From assembly GCF_024129865.1 (NCBI RefSeq), contig NZ_JAMYFE010000062.1, positions 1-39,558 on the forward strand: 39,558 bases of DNA, given 5' to 3'. Origin of the DNA: Stieleria tagensis (GTDB lineage: Bacteria > Planctomycetota > Planctomycetia > Pirellulales > Pirellulaceae). Below are positions 1 to 8,363 of this stretch, in pieces (within the stretch, counting starts at the first letter, position 1; every line of letters starts with the position of its first letter). The notes beneath the pieces are model-generated. The model was given only the letters and a program-made list of their open reading frames with translations. It was not told the DNA's origin and searched no databases. The position numbers and the translations under genes were made by a program.

Positions 1-547
1 ACAACAGCCAGGACAACAACCGGGACAACAACCGGGACAACAACCGGGACAGGGTGGCGATTCGCCGCGGACTCAGCCTGGGCTACGGAGTGGTCCCGGC
101 GATCAAGCTGCCGAGCAACAATCTTCGCAACCGAACCGGCAGGCTGCCGAATCGCCGTCGGGCGGTGGCGGAGCGATCGGTCCGATCACCGGTGACTTTC
201 GATCTTGGTCCGACCAAATGCGGGACGTGGAGGAAATGGTGGGCGATTCTGAATTGCGTGTGCGTGCCAGCACGATTCGCGACCGAGTGCGACAAATGCG
301 ATCCGACATGAAACGTCATGGCGAACCGCCGCAATGGGACTTGGTCGACGAGATGGTTGCGGGGCCACTGCGAGAACTGGCCAAAGAGGTTCGTGCGGAA
401 CTGTTGCGTCGAACTGCGACCAAAAACCAACTGGTCCCTATCGATCGCGACCCCGTTCCGGCAGAGTTCAGCGATGCGGTACGACGATACTATGAAAATC
501 TTGGCAGCGCTGAATTACAGCCTCTATCTCAGGAGCCCCCGCAGTGA
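1..547 (+). CDS. 3' end of a Q/P/G-rich, probably coiled-coil protein (partial)
   Basis: The open frame enters from the left edge (first whole codon at base 2) and ends with TGA at 545-547; the true start lies outside the window. The visible 181 residues begin with a low-complexity QQPG repeat coded by a 12-bp tandem repeat, continue through a Q/S/P/G-rich linker, and end in a charged helical domain of about 110 residues (starting near SWSDQMRDVEEM) rich in Arg and Glu. The stop overlaps the GTG start of the VWA gene, so the two are probably translationally coupled. In planctomycetes a long proline/glutamine-rich membrane protein commonly precedes this VWA gene, and this is probably its C-terminus. 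The function is unknown; I infer a cell-envelope role from the neighbours. Confidence 0.8.
   Translation, partial: QQPGQQPGQQPGQQPGQGGDSPRTQPGLRSGPGDQAAEQQSSQPNRQAAESPSGGGGAIGPITGDFRSWSDQMRDVEEMVGDSELRVRASTIRDRVRQMRSDMKRHGEPPQWDLVDEMVAGPLRELAKEVRAELLRRTATKNQLVPIDRDPVPAEFSDAVRRYYENLGSAELQPLSQEPPQ
11..46 (+). repeat. 12-bp in-frame tandem repeat (3 units) coding GQQP
   Basis: The unit GGACAACAACCG occurs three times head to tail with no mismatch, and a partial unit lies on each side. It is in frame in the partial gene and codes the QQPG repeat. The copy number may extend or vary to the left of the window. Confidence 0.85.
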
Positions 548-2943
548 GCGTGACCTGTGATTTGAGTGCTCCGATTTTAGCCGAGCTGGTGATCGGATCG
601 CCGCAATGGATCGTTCCGACATTGGTGATCGGCACCGCACTGACATTCCTGGTGCTGTGGAATTACTCGCGATCCGATGCGGCGCGAATACCGACCGCAT
701 GGCTTGGATTGATCCTGAAATTGGCCGCCATCGCGTTGCTGGCGGTCTGTCTGCTGCAACCGATGCGGCGCGCCCAACGGCCCCGGCCACGCGCGAATTT
801 ATTGCCGATTCTGGTCGACACCAGTGGCAGTATGGATTTGACCGTTGGTCGATCCGAAGATTCGTGGCGAGATCGCATCGACGCCGACTTGGCAACCGAT
901 TCCGCTGCCTTTTCATCGATGTCCCAGTCGTTTGAAACACGGATTTATGGATTCGACAAACGCCTTGCCAGTGTCGGTGAAGTTGGCGATCTGCGCCGTC
1001 ACGGCACCGGCAGTCGATTGCTGGAGAATTTATCGGAATTGACACAGCGTTTGCGCGGACGTCCTGTCGCCGGCGCCCTGTTGATGTCCGATGGCAATGT
1101 TCCCGGCGGGACCAACAATCCTGACGATTTGCCGAAGTTCGATTTTCCGGTTTATCCGGTGATCCCCGCGCAAGTGACGGGGTTAAACGACATGTGGATC
1201 ACTTCAACCACCGTCCGACAGACCAATTTTGAAATCTCCCCCGTCACAGTGTCCGTCCAATTCGCGGTGACTGGCAATCTTGTCGGCGAAGCGATTGCGC
1301 GATTGACCGACGTCGCTGACGGTTCAATGGTTGCCGAAAAGAAAGTGCAATTGCAAACGGGCGAACCGTTTCAGAATGTTTCGTTTCAATTCCGTCCAAA
1401 CGATGTGGGGCTGCAGTTCTATCGAGTCGACTTGTTTCGCGAAGTCGACCGCAAAGCGATCTCGAGTGGCGCTGATTTGGTCGATACCACTTCGTCCGAA
1501 ACCACACTGGTCAACAACACACGATTGATCGCAGTGGATCGGCGCGGCGGTCCCTATCGAATTTTGTACGTTGCGGGTCGTCCGAATTGGGAGTTCAAGT
1601 TTCTGCGACGTGCCGTTTCAGAAGACGCCGAAGTCGAATTGACGGGCTTGTTTCGGATCGCAAACAAAGAACCCAAGTTCAGCTTTCGTGACCGTGATGT
1701 TTCGTCCACCAACCCCTTGTTTCAAGGTCTGGGCAATGATGCCGAGGAAACGGCTGAACAATACGACGAACCGGTGATGGTTCGCATCGGCGTCAAAGAG
1801 TCGGATGAACTTGCCGGTGGGTTTCCCAAGACCGAGGAAGAATTGTTTGCCTTTGATGGGCTGATCATCGATGACATCGAACCGGAATTTTTTTCCCAGG
1901 ATCAACTTGCGATGGTGCGCCGCTTCGTTTCGTCGCGTGGCGGCGGGTTGATGCTACTGGGCGGTCAAGAGATGTTCCAAGGTCGCGTTTTCGCCGACTC
2001 GGTGCTCGGCGACCTGTCGCCGGTTTACGTCAGTCGCAGTTCACCTGCCGAGGCGGATCGCTATGCGGTTCAGTTGACCCGCGAAGGAATGTTACAGCCC
2101 TGGATGCGACTGCGTGAAACCGCTGATTTGGAAGCCAAACGCCTTCGCACGATGACGGATTTTACGTCCGTCAACGCAATCGGTAGCCTAAAACCGGGGG
2201 CCTATCAATTGGCGACGGTCACCGGGGCCAGCGGGAAACCGCAACCCGCGGTGGCGGTGCAACGGTTCGGCAAAGGCAAGGTGGGGGCGGTGGCGATCGC
2301 GGATCTGTGGCGATGGTTCATGAATCCCGATCCCAATCATCCCGACGATGCGGCGCAAAACTGGCGGCAATTCACGCGTTGGTTGGTCGGCGATGTGCCC
2401 CGTCGCGCAGAATTGTCTTCCAAGCTTTCTGATTCTCAGGACGACTCGATTGAATTGCGCGTCGACGTGTACGACGAATCATTCCTGCCCTCGGACAACC
2501 CGACCACCACCGTCCGCGTGGTTCAGCCGGATGGAACTGCAATCACACTGGATCCCAAACCGATCGGTGAAGTCCCCGGGGCGTTTACCGTTTCATACTT
2601 TGGTGACCAGAGCGGCGCCTACGTCGCGACGGCCGAAGTCCGCTCGGAAGATGGGGAATTGATCGGCACACCCAGCACGGGTTGGACGCAGCAAATTGCG
2701 GGTCGAGAATTTGACCAGTTGGGGGTCAATCGTGAACAGTTGCAAGCGATTGCGACGGCCAGCGGCGGTCGCTTGGTTCGCGAAGACGAGCTTGAAACAT
2801 TTTCACGACAGTTGGAATCGGCAAAGGTGCCGGTGATGGAAACTTGGGTGTTCCCATTGTGGCACCGGGGTTGGGTGATCGGCTTGGCACTGGCTTGCTT
2901 GTGTGGTGAATGGGGGATTCGACGTTGGAGAGGTTTAGCATGA
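544..2943 (+). CDS. VWA-domain membrane protein with a glutamine-amidotransferase-like region
   Basis: 799 aa from a GTG start that overlaps the upstream TGA (GTGA). Two N-terminal membrane segments (about residues 23-40 and 53-72) are followed by a von Willebrand A domain with the MIDAS motif DTSGS (Asp92-Ser96) and a later SDG. Residues about 330-520 resemble the class I glutamine amidotransferase-like module seen in this planctomycete family (RILYVAGRPNWE, then GGGLMLLGGQEMF). A last membrane segment lies near residues 775-790. The expected topology is membrane-anchored with the VWA and central domains on one face. The stop overlaps the next start (ATGA). VWA domains bind protein partners through a metal ion; the partner and role here are not known, but tight coupling to the caspase-like gene suggests a shared envelope function. 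Confidence 0.85.
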   Translation: MSVTCDLSAPILAELVIGSPQWIVPTLVIGTALTFLVLWNYSRSDAARIPTAWLGLILKLAAIALLAVCLLQPMRRAQRPRPRANLLPILVDTSGSMDLTVGRSEDSWRDRIDADLATDSAAFSSMSQSFETRIYGFDKRLASVGEVGDLRRHGTGSRLLENLSELTQRLRGRPVAGALLMSDGNVPGGTNNPDDLPKFDFPVYPVIPAQVTGLNDMWITSTTVRQTNFEISPVTVSVQFAVTGNLVGEAIARLTDVADGSMVAEKKVQLQTGEPFQNVSFQFRPNDVGLQFYRVDLFREVDRKAISSGADLVDTTSSETTLVNNTRLIAVDRRGGPYRILYVAGRPNWEFKFLRRAVSEDAEVELTGLFRIANKEPKFSFRDRDVSSTNPLFQGLGNDAEETAEQYDEPVMVRIGVKESDELAGGFPKTEEELFAFDGLIIDDIEPEFFSQDQLAMVRRFVSSRGGGLMLLGGQEMFQGRVFADSVLGDLSPVYVSRSSPAEADRYAVQLTREGMLQPWMRLRETADLEAKRLRTMTDFTSVNAIGSLKPGAYQLATVTGASGKPQPAVAVQRFGKGKVGAVAIADLWRWFMNPDPNHPDDAAQNWRQFTRWLVGDVPRRAELSSKLSDSQDDSIELRVDVYDESFLPSDNPTTTVRVVQPDGTAITLDPKPIGEVPGAFTVSYFGDQSGAYVATAEVRSEDGELIGTPSTGWTQQIAGREFDQLGVNREQLQAIATASGGRLVREDELETFSRQLESAKVPVMETWVFPLWHRGWVIGLALACLCGEWGIRRWRGLA

Positions 2944-3908
2944 ACGATGCACGCAGCTATGGCTGGACATTGGTAATTTTGCTGTGGTTGGCGACTGCCA
3001 CCAACGCTGCCGACGTGTTGCTGATCGTCGGTGCCCCGGGCACCAGCGAATATGGCCAGGAATTCCAACAGTGGCAGAAACAATGGGAATCGAATTGCCA
3101 AACGGCAGGATTGGAACTGACCGTCATCTCCGGCGATGATGCATCGGACGAGATGACCAACCGCCAGTCGATTGAAAAAATGTTGGCCTCCGTCGCCGGG
3201 GTGGCCAGCCAGCGCCCGTTGTGGATCGTGCTGATCGGTCACGGGACATGGGACGGCAATGTTGCCAATTTCAATTTGGTTGGTCCCGATCTGGATGCAA
3301 AAACATTGTCCGGTTGGATCGCTTCGATCTTGCGGCCAGTCGTCTTGGTCAATTGCAGTTCATCCAGTGGTCCGTACATCGACCGTCTATCAGGTCCAAA
3401 CCGTGTCGTGGTGACCGCAACAAAAAGTGGTTCCGAACAAAACTATGCTCGATTCGGAAAGTACTTTTCGGATGCATTCGGATCACTGGAAGCTGATTTG
3501 GACCACGACGATTCAGTCAGTGTCCGCGAAGCCTTTCTAAAAGCCACCGCGGACACCGCTCGTTTCTACGACGAACAAGGAAGACTGGCCACGGAGCACT
3601 CGTTACTAGATGACAACGGCGATCAAATGGGATCGTCATTTGACATGGTGCGGGGCAAAAAGAAGGCCAAAGGAAAGGCGCAGATCGACGGCGAATTCGC
3701 CGGTCGAATTGCCCTGCCGATCGGTCGTGATGCGCCGCGATTGAACGATGACCAACTCGCAAAACGCAACCAGTTGGAACAGCAACTCAGAGAGTTGCAA
3801 TCGAATTGGGACAGCGACGACCGCACCCAACTTCGCCAGCAAGCCCTCCCGCTGCTTCTGCAGTTAGCAGAACTCTACGCCCAATCAGCCGAAAACGCAG
3901 GCGAGTGA
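2940..3908 (+). CDS. secreted caspase-like (clan CD, peptidase C13/C14-type) protein
   Basis: 322 aa from the ATG at 2940, chosen because it overlaps the upstream stop (ATGA) and opens directly into a signal peptide (residues 1-24, ending TNA-AD). The fold signature is caspase-like: a strand plus GHG (VLIGHGTWDG, His101) and a second strand plus Cys (VLVNCSSSSG, Cys139) give the His-Cys dyad order of clan CD. Residues 186-197 (DLDHDDSVSVRE) fit a 12-residue EF-hand-type calcium loop, with Asp at position 6 where Gly is usual. The C-terminal quarter is charged and helical (QLEQQLRELQ). It is probably a periplasmic or surface peptidase, or an inactive relative; activity cannot be judged from sequence. 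It is the last gene of the operon and is followed by a REP-like element. Confidence 0.75.
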   Translation: MNDARSYGWTLVILLWLATATNAADVLLIVGAPGTSEYGQEFQQWQKQWESNCQTAGLELTVISGDDASDEMTNRQSIEKMLASVAGVASQRPLWIVLIGHGTWDGNVANFNLVGPDLDAKTLSGWIASILRPVVLVNCSSSSGPYIDRLSGPNRVVVTATKSGSEQNYARFGKYFSDAFGSLEADLDHDDSVSVREAFLKATADTARFYDEQGRLATEHSLLDDNGDQMGSSFDMVRGKKKAKGKAQIDGEFAGRIALPIGRDAPRLNDDQLAKRNQLEQQLRELQSNWDSDDRTQLRQQALPLLLQLAELYAQSAENAGE

Positions 3909-3936
3909 ATCGCTTGCACTATTGCGTTTTCGCGGG

Positions 3937-4011
3937 GGGCATTGGTTTTTGGTAACCCGACGCGTGAGCGAGGGATCCCGTCAACAGCCTAAATCCCTCG
4001 CTCGCGCGTCG
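3937..4011. repeat. REP-like palindromic element, copy A
   Basis: Two 19-bp arms, 3958-3976 (CGACGCGTGAGCGAGGGAT) and 3993-4011, are inverted copies with one mismatch and a 16-base spacer. The left flank 3937-3965 is identical over 29 bp to copy B at 9628-9656. The element follows the caspase-like gene stop by about 30 bases and could form a transcript-end hairpin. Confidence 0.8.
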
Positions 4012-4088
4012 CGTTTGCGTTTGACTCTTTCAGCGAAGCGGCAACTTCCCGGTCGATCTGAACCAGAAAGCGGGCCGCAAAAATGTTC

Positions 4089-5681
4089 TCAGTGATCCGA
4101 GGGACGCAGGACGGGGAACAAGATCACATCGCGAATTGATTTTTGACCGGTCAGAATCATCACCAACCGATCGATCCCGATGCCCAATCCGCCTGCCGGT
4201 GGCATGCCGTGACGCAGCGCACGGATAAAATCGTGATCCATCTTGGCCATCGATTCTTCATCGTCCAAACCTTCTAGCTGAGTTTCGAACAGCTTTTGTT
4301 GCAGGTCCGGATCGTTTAATTCGGTGTAGGCGTTGGCCAGTTCCATTCCACAAATGAACAACTCGAATCGCTCGGCGATCTCAGGATTGTCTCGCTTGCG
4401 TTTGGTCAGTGGGCAAATACTCGCCGGATAGTCGATCACAAAAATTGGCCCCTCTAATGTGTCTTCGACTTTTGCTTCGAAGATTTCATTGCGAATCACA
4501 TCGGGGTGTTTCTTGTCAGTATCGAGGCCGATCTTTTTCGCGTATTGGTCGACCGCTGCATCGTCAGCCGGGTCGACGCCGGTGGCTTGCTGGAACAACT
4601 CGGCATAGGTGGCGCGCTTGAACGGCGGAGTGAAGTCGATGGTCTTGCCGGCAAATTCACGTTGGTAGCCGCCGCCAATGGATTCGATCGCATCACAGAT
4701 GACGCGTTCGGTCAGATCCATCATGGACTGGTAATCACCATAGGCCTGGTAGACCTCCAGCATCGTGAATTCGGGATTGTGCCGCGTGCTCAGCCCCTCG
4801 TTGCGATAGACACGTCCCATTTCATAAACACGTTCCATCCCGCCAACCATCAACCGTTTGAGATGCAATTCCAATGCAATTCGCATCGTTAATTGCATGT
4901 CCAGCGCGTTGTGATGCGTTTCAAACGGGCGGGCAGCTGCACCGCCGGGGATCGTGTGCAACGTCGGTCCTTCGACTTCACAAAATCCATCGCTGTCGAG
5001 CGTGCTGCGAATCGATTTGACGATCTTGGTGCGGTTCAGGAACGTTTCCATCGTGCCTTCGTTGAACGCCAAGTCAGCGTAGCGCATCCGCTGCTTCAGA
5101 TCGACGTTGGTCAATCCGGCATGCTTTTCCGGTGGCGGCTCAAGCATCTTGGTCAGAAAGAACAACTTCTCCGCGAACACCGTCAGTTCGCCCGTGTTGG
5201 TTCGTCCCAAACGGCCTTCGACCCCAATCAAATCCCCCAAGTCGAATAGCTTGGCCAAGTCAAAGTTTTCTTCGCCGACCTGTTTTTTGCCGACAAAGAT
5301 TTGCACGGATCCCGTCCAATCTTTGATGTTCAAAAAAATCAGCTTTCCGGTCGGTCGCGACAGCATGATTCGACCGGCCACTCGGACCGTCGGCCCGATT
5401 TCTTCGCCCGGACCATTGTCAGATTTCCACTGGCGATAATCGACGTCGTGGGACTGCACATCGGGCAGCTCCAACAAATCGCCGTCGGCCGTACGAAACT
5501 TGATCTCGCTGATTAATTCTCGGCAGTCACCGACCAGTTTGCGATCGTCGAAACGCGAACCAAACGGATCGATTCCCATCGCCTCGATTTGACGCATTTT
5601 TTCGCGCCGTGCGACTCGCGGGTCCGTGGCGTCGTCGAGAGTTTGGTCTCCGCTGCTTCCGGCATCAGGATTTCGGTTCAT
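4089..5681 (-). CDS. lysS: lysyl-tRNA synthetase (class II)
   Basis: 530 aa. It charges tRNA-Lys with lysine using ATP in the cytoplasm. The start is the ATG at 5681; an upstream in-frame TTG at 5747 would only add an unconserved tail. An N-terminal extension of about 30 residues precedes the OB-fold anticodon-binding domain (TVRVAGRIMLSRPTGKLIF, roughly residues 75-170). The class II catalytic core follows, with motif 2 around RNEGLSTRHNPEFTMLEVY and motif 3 GGLGIGIDRLVMILTG close to the C-terminus. The ending DVILFPVLRP is typical of bacterial LysS. The gene stands alone, divergent from a small secreted protein gene, with about 240 bp between them. No clear Shine-Dalgarno sequence is seen upstream of the ATG. 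Confidence 0.96.
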   Translation of the reverse strand: MNRNPDAGSSGDQTLDDATDPRVARREKMRQIEAMGIDPFGSRFDDRKLVGDCRELISEIKFRTADGDLLELPDVQSHDVDYRQWKSDNGPGEEIGPTVRVAGRIMLSRPTGKLIFLNIKDWTGSVQIFVGKKQVGEENFDLAKLFDLGDLIGVEGRLGRTNTGELTVFAEKLFFLTKMLEPPPEKHAGLTNVDLKQRMRYADLAFNEGTMETFLNRTKIVKSIRSTLDSDGFCEVEGPTLHTIPGGAAARPFETHHNALDMQLTMRIALELHLKRLMVGGMERVYEMGRVYRNEGLSTRHNPEFTMLEVYQAYGDYQSMMDLTERVICDAIESIGGGYQREFAGKTIDFTPPFKRATYAELFQQATGVDPADDAAVDQYAKKIGLDTDKKHPDVIRNEIFEAKVEDTLEGPIFVIDYPASICPLTKRKRDNPEIAERFELFICGMELANAYTELNDPDLQQKLFETQLEGLDDEESMAKMDHDFIRALRHGMPPAGGLGIGIDRLVMILTGQKSIRDVILFPVLRPSDH

Positions 5682-5919
5682 CGTGATCGTAAATTGGGGG
5701 GGATTCGGGGATCTGGCGAGGGAGATTGATGCGGACTGGTCCGTCAACTTTCCCGCGATGCCCGTGATTGGCGCTTCGTTTGGTGGCGAATTGTCGAACC
5801 AGAACAGCTTTTTGGCAAGCCGAGCGGATCACACGAATCTTGACCTCGATCCGCCGCTTGCGGTATCAGACAGCTTTCCACAGTTCCACCTTCCCAACTC
5901 GCCCTCCGAAAAAGTACCC

Positions 5920-6249
5920 ATGACTCGATTCACCGTCTTGCTACTGGCATTTCTCGTCACCGCAGTGGTGCTCGCCGCCGCACCTGCGGCCACCGCTGCC
6001 GAAGTCGTGCATTTTCAATGCAAAGAGTGGAAAGCCAAACACATTCATGACGCAAAAAAAGCAGAAACGATCGCTGCCACGCTGAAAAAGCTGGGTTGTG
6101 AAGTCAAGCAAGACGAACACAACGGGCACATGGACGTCAAATACCGCTGCGAAAAAGAGAAGCAATTGCCGGTCAAAACCCACGAAGAAGCGGTGAAGTG
6201 GGAAAAATGGTTCAAAGAGTACGGGTTCAAGGTCTATCACACCCACTGA
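5920..6249 (+). CDS. small secreted Lys/His-rich protein of unknown function
   Basis: 109 aa from the ATG at 5920. This start opens into a clear signal peptide (MTRFTVLLLAFLVTAVVLA, cleavage likely after ATAA). The mature part of about 80 residues is highly charged, with many Lys, Glu and His and three cysteines (FQCKEW, LGCEVK, YRCEKE). Its pattern of alternating strands and helices (AETIAATLKKLGCEVKQDEH) suggests a compact alpha/beta domain of the kind that discriminates strand from helix by Lys/Glu pairs. The open frame runs further upstream into the lysS promoter region, but that part overlaps the lysS 5' end and looks non-coding. I do not recognise the family. The next feature downstream is the tRNA-Ser. 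Confidence 0.75.
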   Translation: MTRFTVLLLAFLVTAVVLAAAPAATAAEVVHFQCKEWKAKHIHDAKKAETIAATLKKLGCEVKQDEHNGHMDVKYRCEKEKQLPVKTHEEAVKWEKWFKEYGFKVYHTH

Positions 6250-6338
6250 ATCTTTCGAACGCCCATTGCCGGCTACCCGATCCATGATTTAAACTTCGCA
6301 CCCCGCAGTGGAAACGCAAACCGCTGCAGGGGTCGCAT

Positions 6339-6421
6339 GGAGGATATGCGAATTGGCTAGCAGACTGATTCGAAATCAGTTGCCGCGCAAGCGGTTGCGG
6401 GTTCGAGTCCCGTGTCCTCCG
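6339..6421 (+). tRNA. tRNA-Ser, anticodon CGA
   Basis: A 7-bp acceptor stem pairs GGAGGAT (6339-6345) with GTCCTCC (6414-6420). The anticodon arm ACTGA-TTCGAAA-TCAGT puts CGA at the anticodon, reading UCG. A class II long variable arm is present (CCGC-GCAA-GCGG) and the T arm is GCGGG-TTCGAGT-CCCGT. The discriminator is G, as expected for tRNA-Ser, and CCA is not encoded. The D stem is short but acceptable. Confidence 0.93.
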
Positions 6422-6427
6422 CTCTCG

Positions 6428-6455
6428 AAAAAGCCCGCTCAAACGCGGGCTTTTT
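6428..6455 (+). terminator. rho-independent terminator of the tRNA-Ser gene
   Basis: A perfect 11-bp inverted repeat AAAAAGCCCGC / GCGGGCTTTTT with a 6-base loop starts 7 bases after the tRNA and ends in a T-run. By symmetry it could also work from the minus strand for the downstream convergent flavoprotein gene. Confidence 0.9.
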
Positions 6456-6587
6456 CTTTGCGCTGACCAAAAAAAACGGATCAACCGTCGCCACACCCGC
6501 GGTGCGTCCAGATTTGAATTTTGGGTCGACAATTCGTGGCGTAAGCTTCCAGCTTGCGATTCACCCGGAGTGGGGGATGGACGTTTC

Positions 6588-7946
6588 TCAAATCATCAGA
6601 CGGACGTCAGCCCCGAAAGTCGGATACGCAAATAAGGTCGATTTCATGTCCGTTGCGGTCAAGCCATGCTTCATCGCCAGCGCGAACAGATTGATCGTCT
6701 CTTCGGCAGCCGGACCCAACAGGTGCGCGCCGAGTATCTGGTCTGTATTCTTGTCAATCAGGACCTTGTATCCCGCGCACCTCTGACCTGATTTGCGAAC
6801 CGAATTCCAGGACGAAGTGTCTTTGTAGCGAACGTCCACGTCGTGTGATTGCTCTGCTTCTACTTGGGACATTCCAATCGAAGCAATCACGGGAACTGTG
6901 AATGCGACTTGGGGGATGATGCCGTAATCAGGTTTGTGTTCTGGTTTCTCAGCAAACAGATTCTTGACCACGATCCGCGCCTCTTCATTTGCGGTGGGAG
7001 TCAGTGCAGGCTTGCCTGAGTTTGCACAGTCGCCGCCAGCAAACACATTCGCATTGCTGACGCTCCGCATGAACGCGTCGACTTCGATGCCTTTCTTCCC
7101 GTAGGTGACTTCGCCAGCCTCCAGATTCATGCCATGCAAGTTTGGAACGCGGCCAGCACCATGAACGACAAGCCGCGCTTCCAAAGAAGCCGGATTGCCT
7201 GATGTCTGATAGCGCACGACCATCGACAGGTCATCGGACATCTCGATTGCTTTGACATCTGATTCAGTGTGAATGATCAATCCATGGTTCGCTGAATACT
7301 CGGTCAATTGAGCGACCAAATCTCGATCAAATTGCTTTAGCACGGAATCACCACGCTGCAACACGGTCACGTTGGAACCGTACCGAGCGGCGACACACGC
7401 AAACTCCATCGAAATGTAGCCGCCGCCGATAAACACAATTTGCTTAGGGATCTCAGAGAGTTCGAGGAACTGATCGCTAAGAATGGCATTTTCAGCTCCG
7501 GGAATTTCCAGTGGTCTGGGGCGAGCGCCTACACCGATGAAAATTCGTTCCCCGGTCAATTCCTGTTCGCCGACGCGAACCGTGTTTGGACCCGTGAAGA
7601 CCCCGGCGCCATGAAACGTCTCGATGCCACGCTTCTTGAACGACTTCTCAGCTATCTCGGGAACGGACTTCGTAAACTGATTCTTAAAGTCACTCAACGC
7701 TTGCCAATTGAGGTGCGCGTCCGCGGATTCGATCAGTTTTCCGTTGGCACCTCGAACCCGATCGATCAGGTCGCCCGCGTTGGAGTAAACCTTTTTTGGA
7801 TTGCAACCGCGCAGGGCACAGGTACCGCCGAACTCCCGCGACTCGATGATCGCGACTCGTTTTCCATCGTCGGCACACTTTTTGGCAACCGTCGAAGCCG
7901 CCGGCCCCGTGCCAATCACAATCAGATCAAATTGATAGTTGCTCAT
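6588..7946 (-). CDS. FAD/NAD(P)-dependent disulfide-oxidoreductase-like protein (class I, glutathione/mercuric reductase type)
   Basis: 452 aa, ATG start, with GGGAG about 10 bases upstream. An N-terminal FAD Rossmann motif IGTGPAA (residues 11-17) is followed by the redox-active disulfide motif GGTCALRGCNPKK (Cys43 and Cys48). The NAD(P)-binding motif FIGGGYISMEF lies near residue 170, the second FAD motif FAGGDCA near 305, and the dimerisation domain occupies the last 110 residues. The family moves electrons from NAD(P)H through FAD to the disulfide and then to a small disulfide or metal substrate. The C-terminal HPTxxE, which supplies the catalytic His and Glu, is replaced by AYPTFGAD, with Tyr441 where His is usual. 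The substrate is therefore uncertain and I assign no symbol. It appears monocistronic. Confidence 0.88.
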   Translation of the reverse strand: MSNYQFDLIVIGTGPAASTVAKKCADDGKRVAIIESREFGGTCALRGCNPKKVYSNAGDLIDRVRGANGKLIESADAHLNWQALSDFKNQFTKSVPEIAEKSFKKRGIETFHGAGVFTGPNTVRVGEQELTGERIFIGVGARPRPLEIPGAENAILSDQFLELSEIPKQIVFIGGGYISMEFACVAARYGSNVTVLQRGDSVLKQFDRDLVAQLTEYSANHGLIIHTESDVKAIEMSDDLSMVVRYQTSGNPASLEARLVVHGAGRVPNLHGMNLEAGEVTYGKKGIEVDAFMRSVSNANVFAGGDCANSGKPALTPTANEEARIVVKNLFAEKPEHKPDYGIIPQVAFTVPVIASIGMSQVEAEQSHDVDVRYKDTSSWNSVRKSGQRCAGYKVLIDKNTDQILGAHLLGPAAEETINLFALAMKHGLTATDMKSTLFAYPTFGADVRLMI

Positions 7947-8058
7947 GGCAACGGCACTCCCAAACTGTGATTGAACTGCTAGACGACGTCGACCAGCGTT
8001 TCATGCTGGTACGTTCTCGAAAGGGCGCGATTGCTCGCGGCGTAGATTGCGGGAGTGC

Positions 8059-8277
8059 CTATTCCGTTTCAGCGGGTTTGTGATCGATGCTTTCTTCGAC
8101 TTTTGCACCGATGCTCTCCACGGCTTCCTTCGATCTTTCGACGATCGCCGTCGTGTCATCGTTGACTTTGTCTGTGTCGATCCGAATGGTTGGATCTCCA
8201 TCGGGCGAACTGAATCGCAACCAACCGACCAGGCCTAGCACCAACACGATGACCGCAATCACGATAATGGCTCGCAT
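8059..8277 (-). CDS. small single-pass membrane protein
   Basis: 72 aa, ATG start with an AGGAAG ribosome-binding site 7-8 bases upstream. Residues 3-20 (AIIVIAVIVLVLGLVGWL) form one membrane segment. The rest is polar and acidic with an amphipathic helix (AIVERSKEAVESIGAKVEES), which probably lies on one side of the membrane. I do not recognise the family and see no functional motif. It lies between the flavoprotein and HD hydrolase genes on the same strand but with gaps of about 80-110 bp, so an operon is not obvious. Confidence 0.7.
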   Translation of the reverse strand: MRAIIVIAVIVLVLGLVGWLRFSSPDGDPTIRIDTDKVNDDTTAIVERSKEAVESIGAKVEESIDHKPAETE

Positions 8278-8363
8278 TTTCGCATCTTCCTATTGAAAAG
8301 GATGGAACTGTTACAGAACCCCGTTTGAGTTCACTGTAGCAGAACCGAACGTCAGAGCATCTC

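Noticed and set aside
5682-5747. Longer lysS start (TTG at 5747)
   Set aside because: The extra 22 residues are not part of the LysS fold and an ATG exists at 5681.
5626-5919. N-terminal extension of the small secreted protein
   Set aside because: It overlaps the lysS start on the other strand and would bury the signal peptide at 5920.
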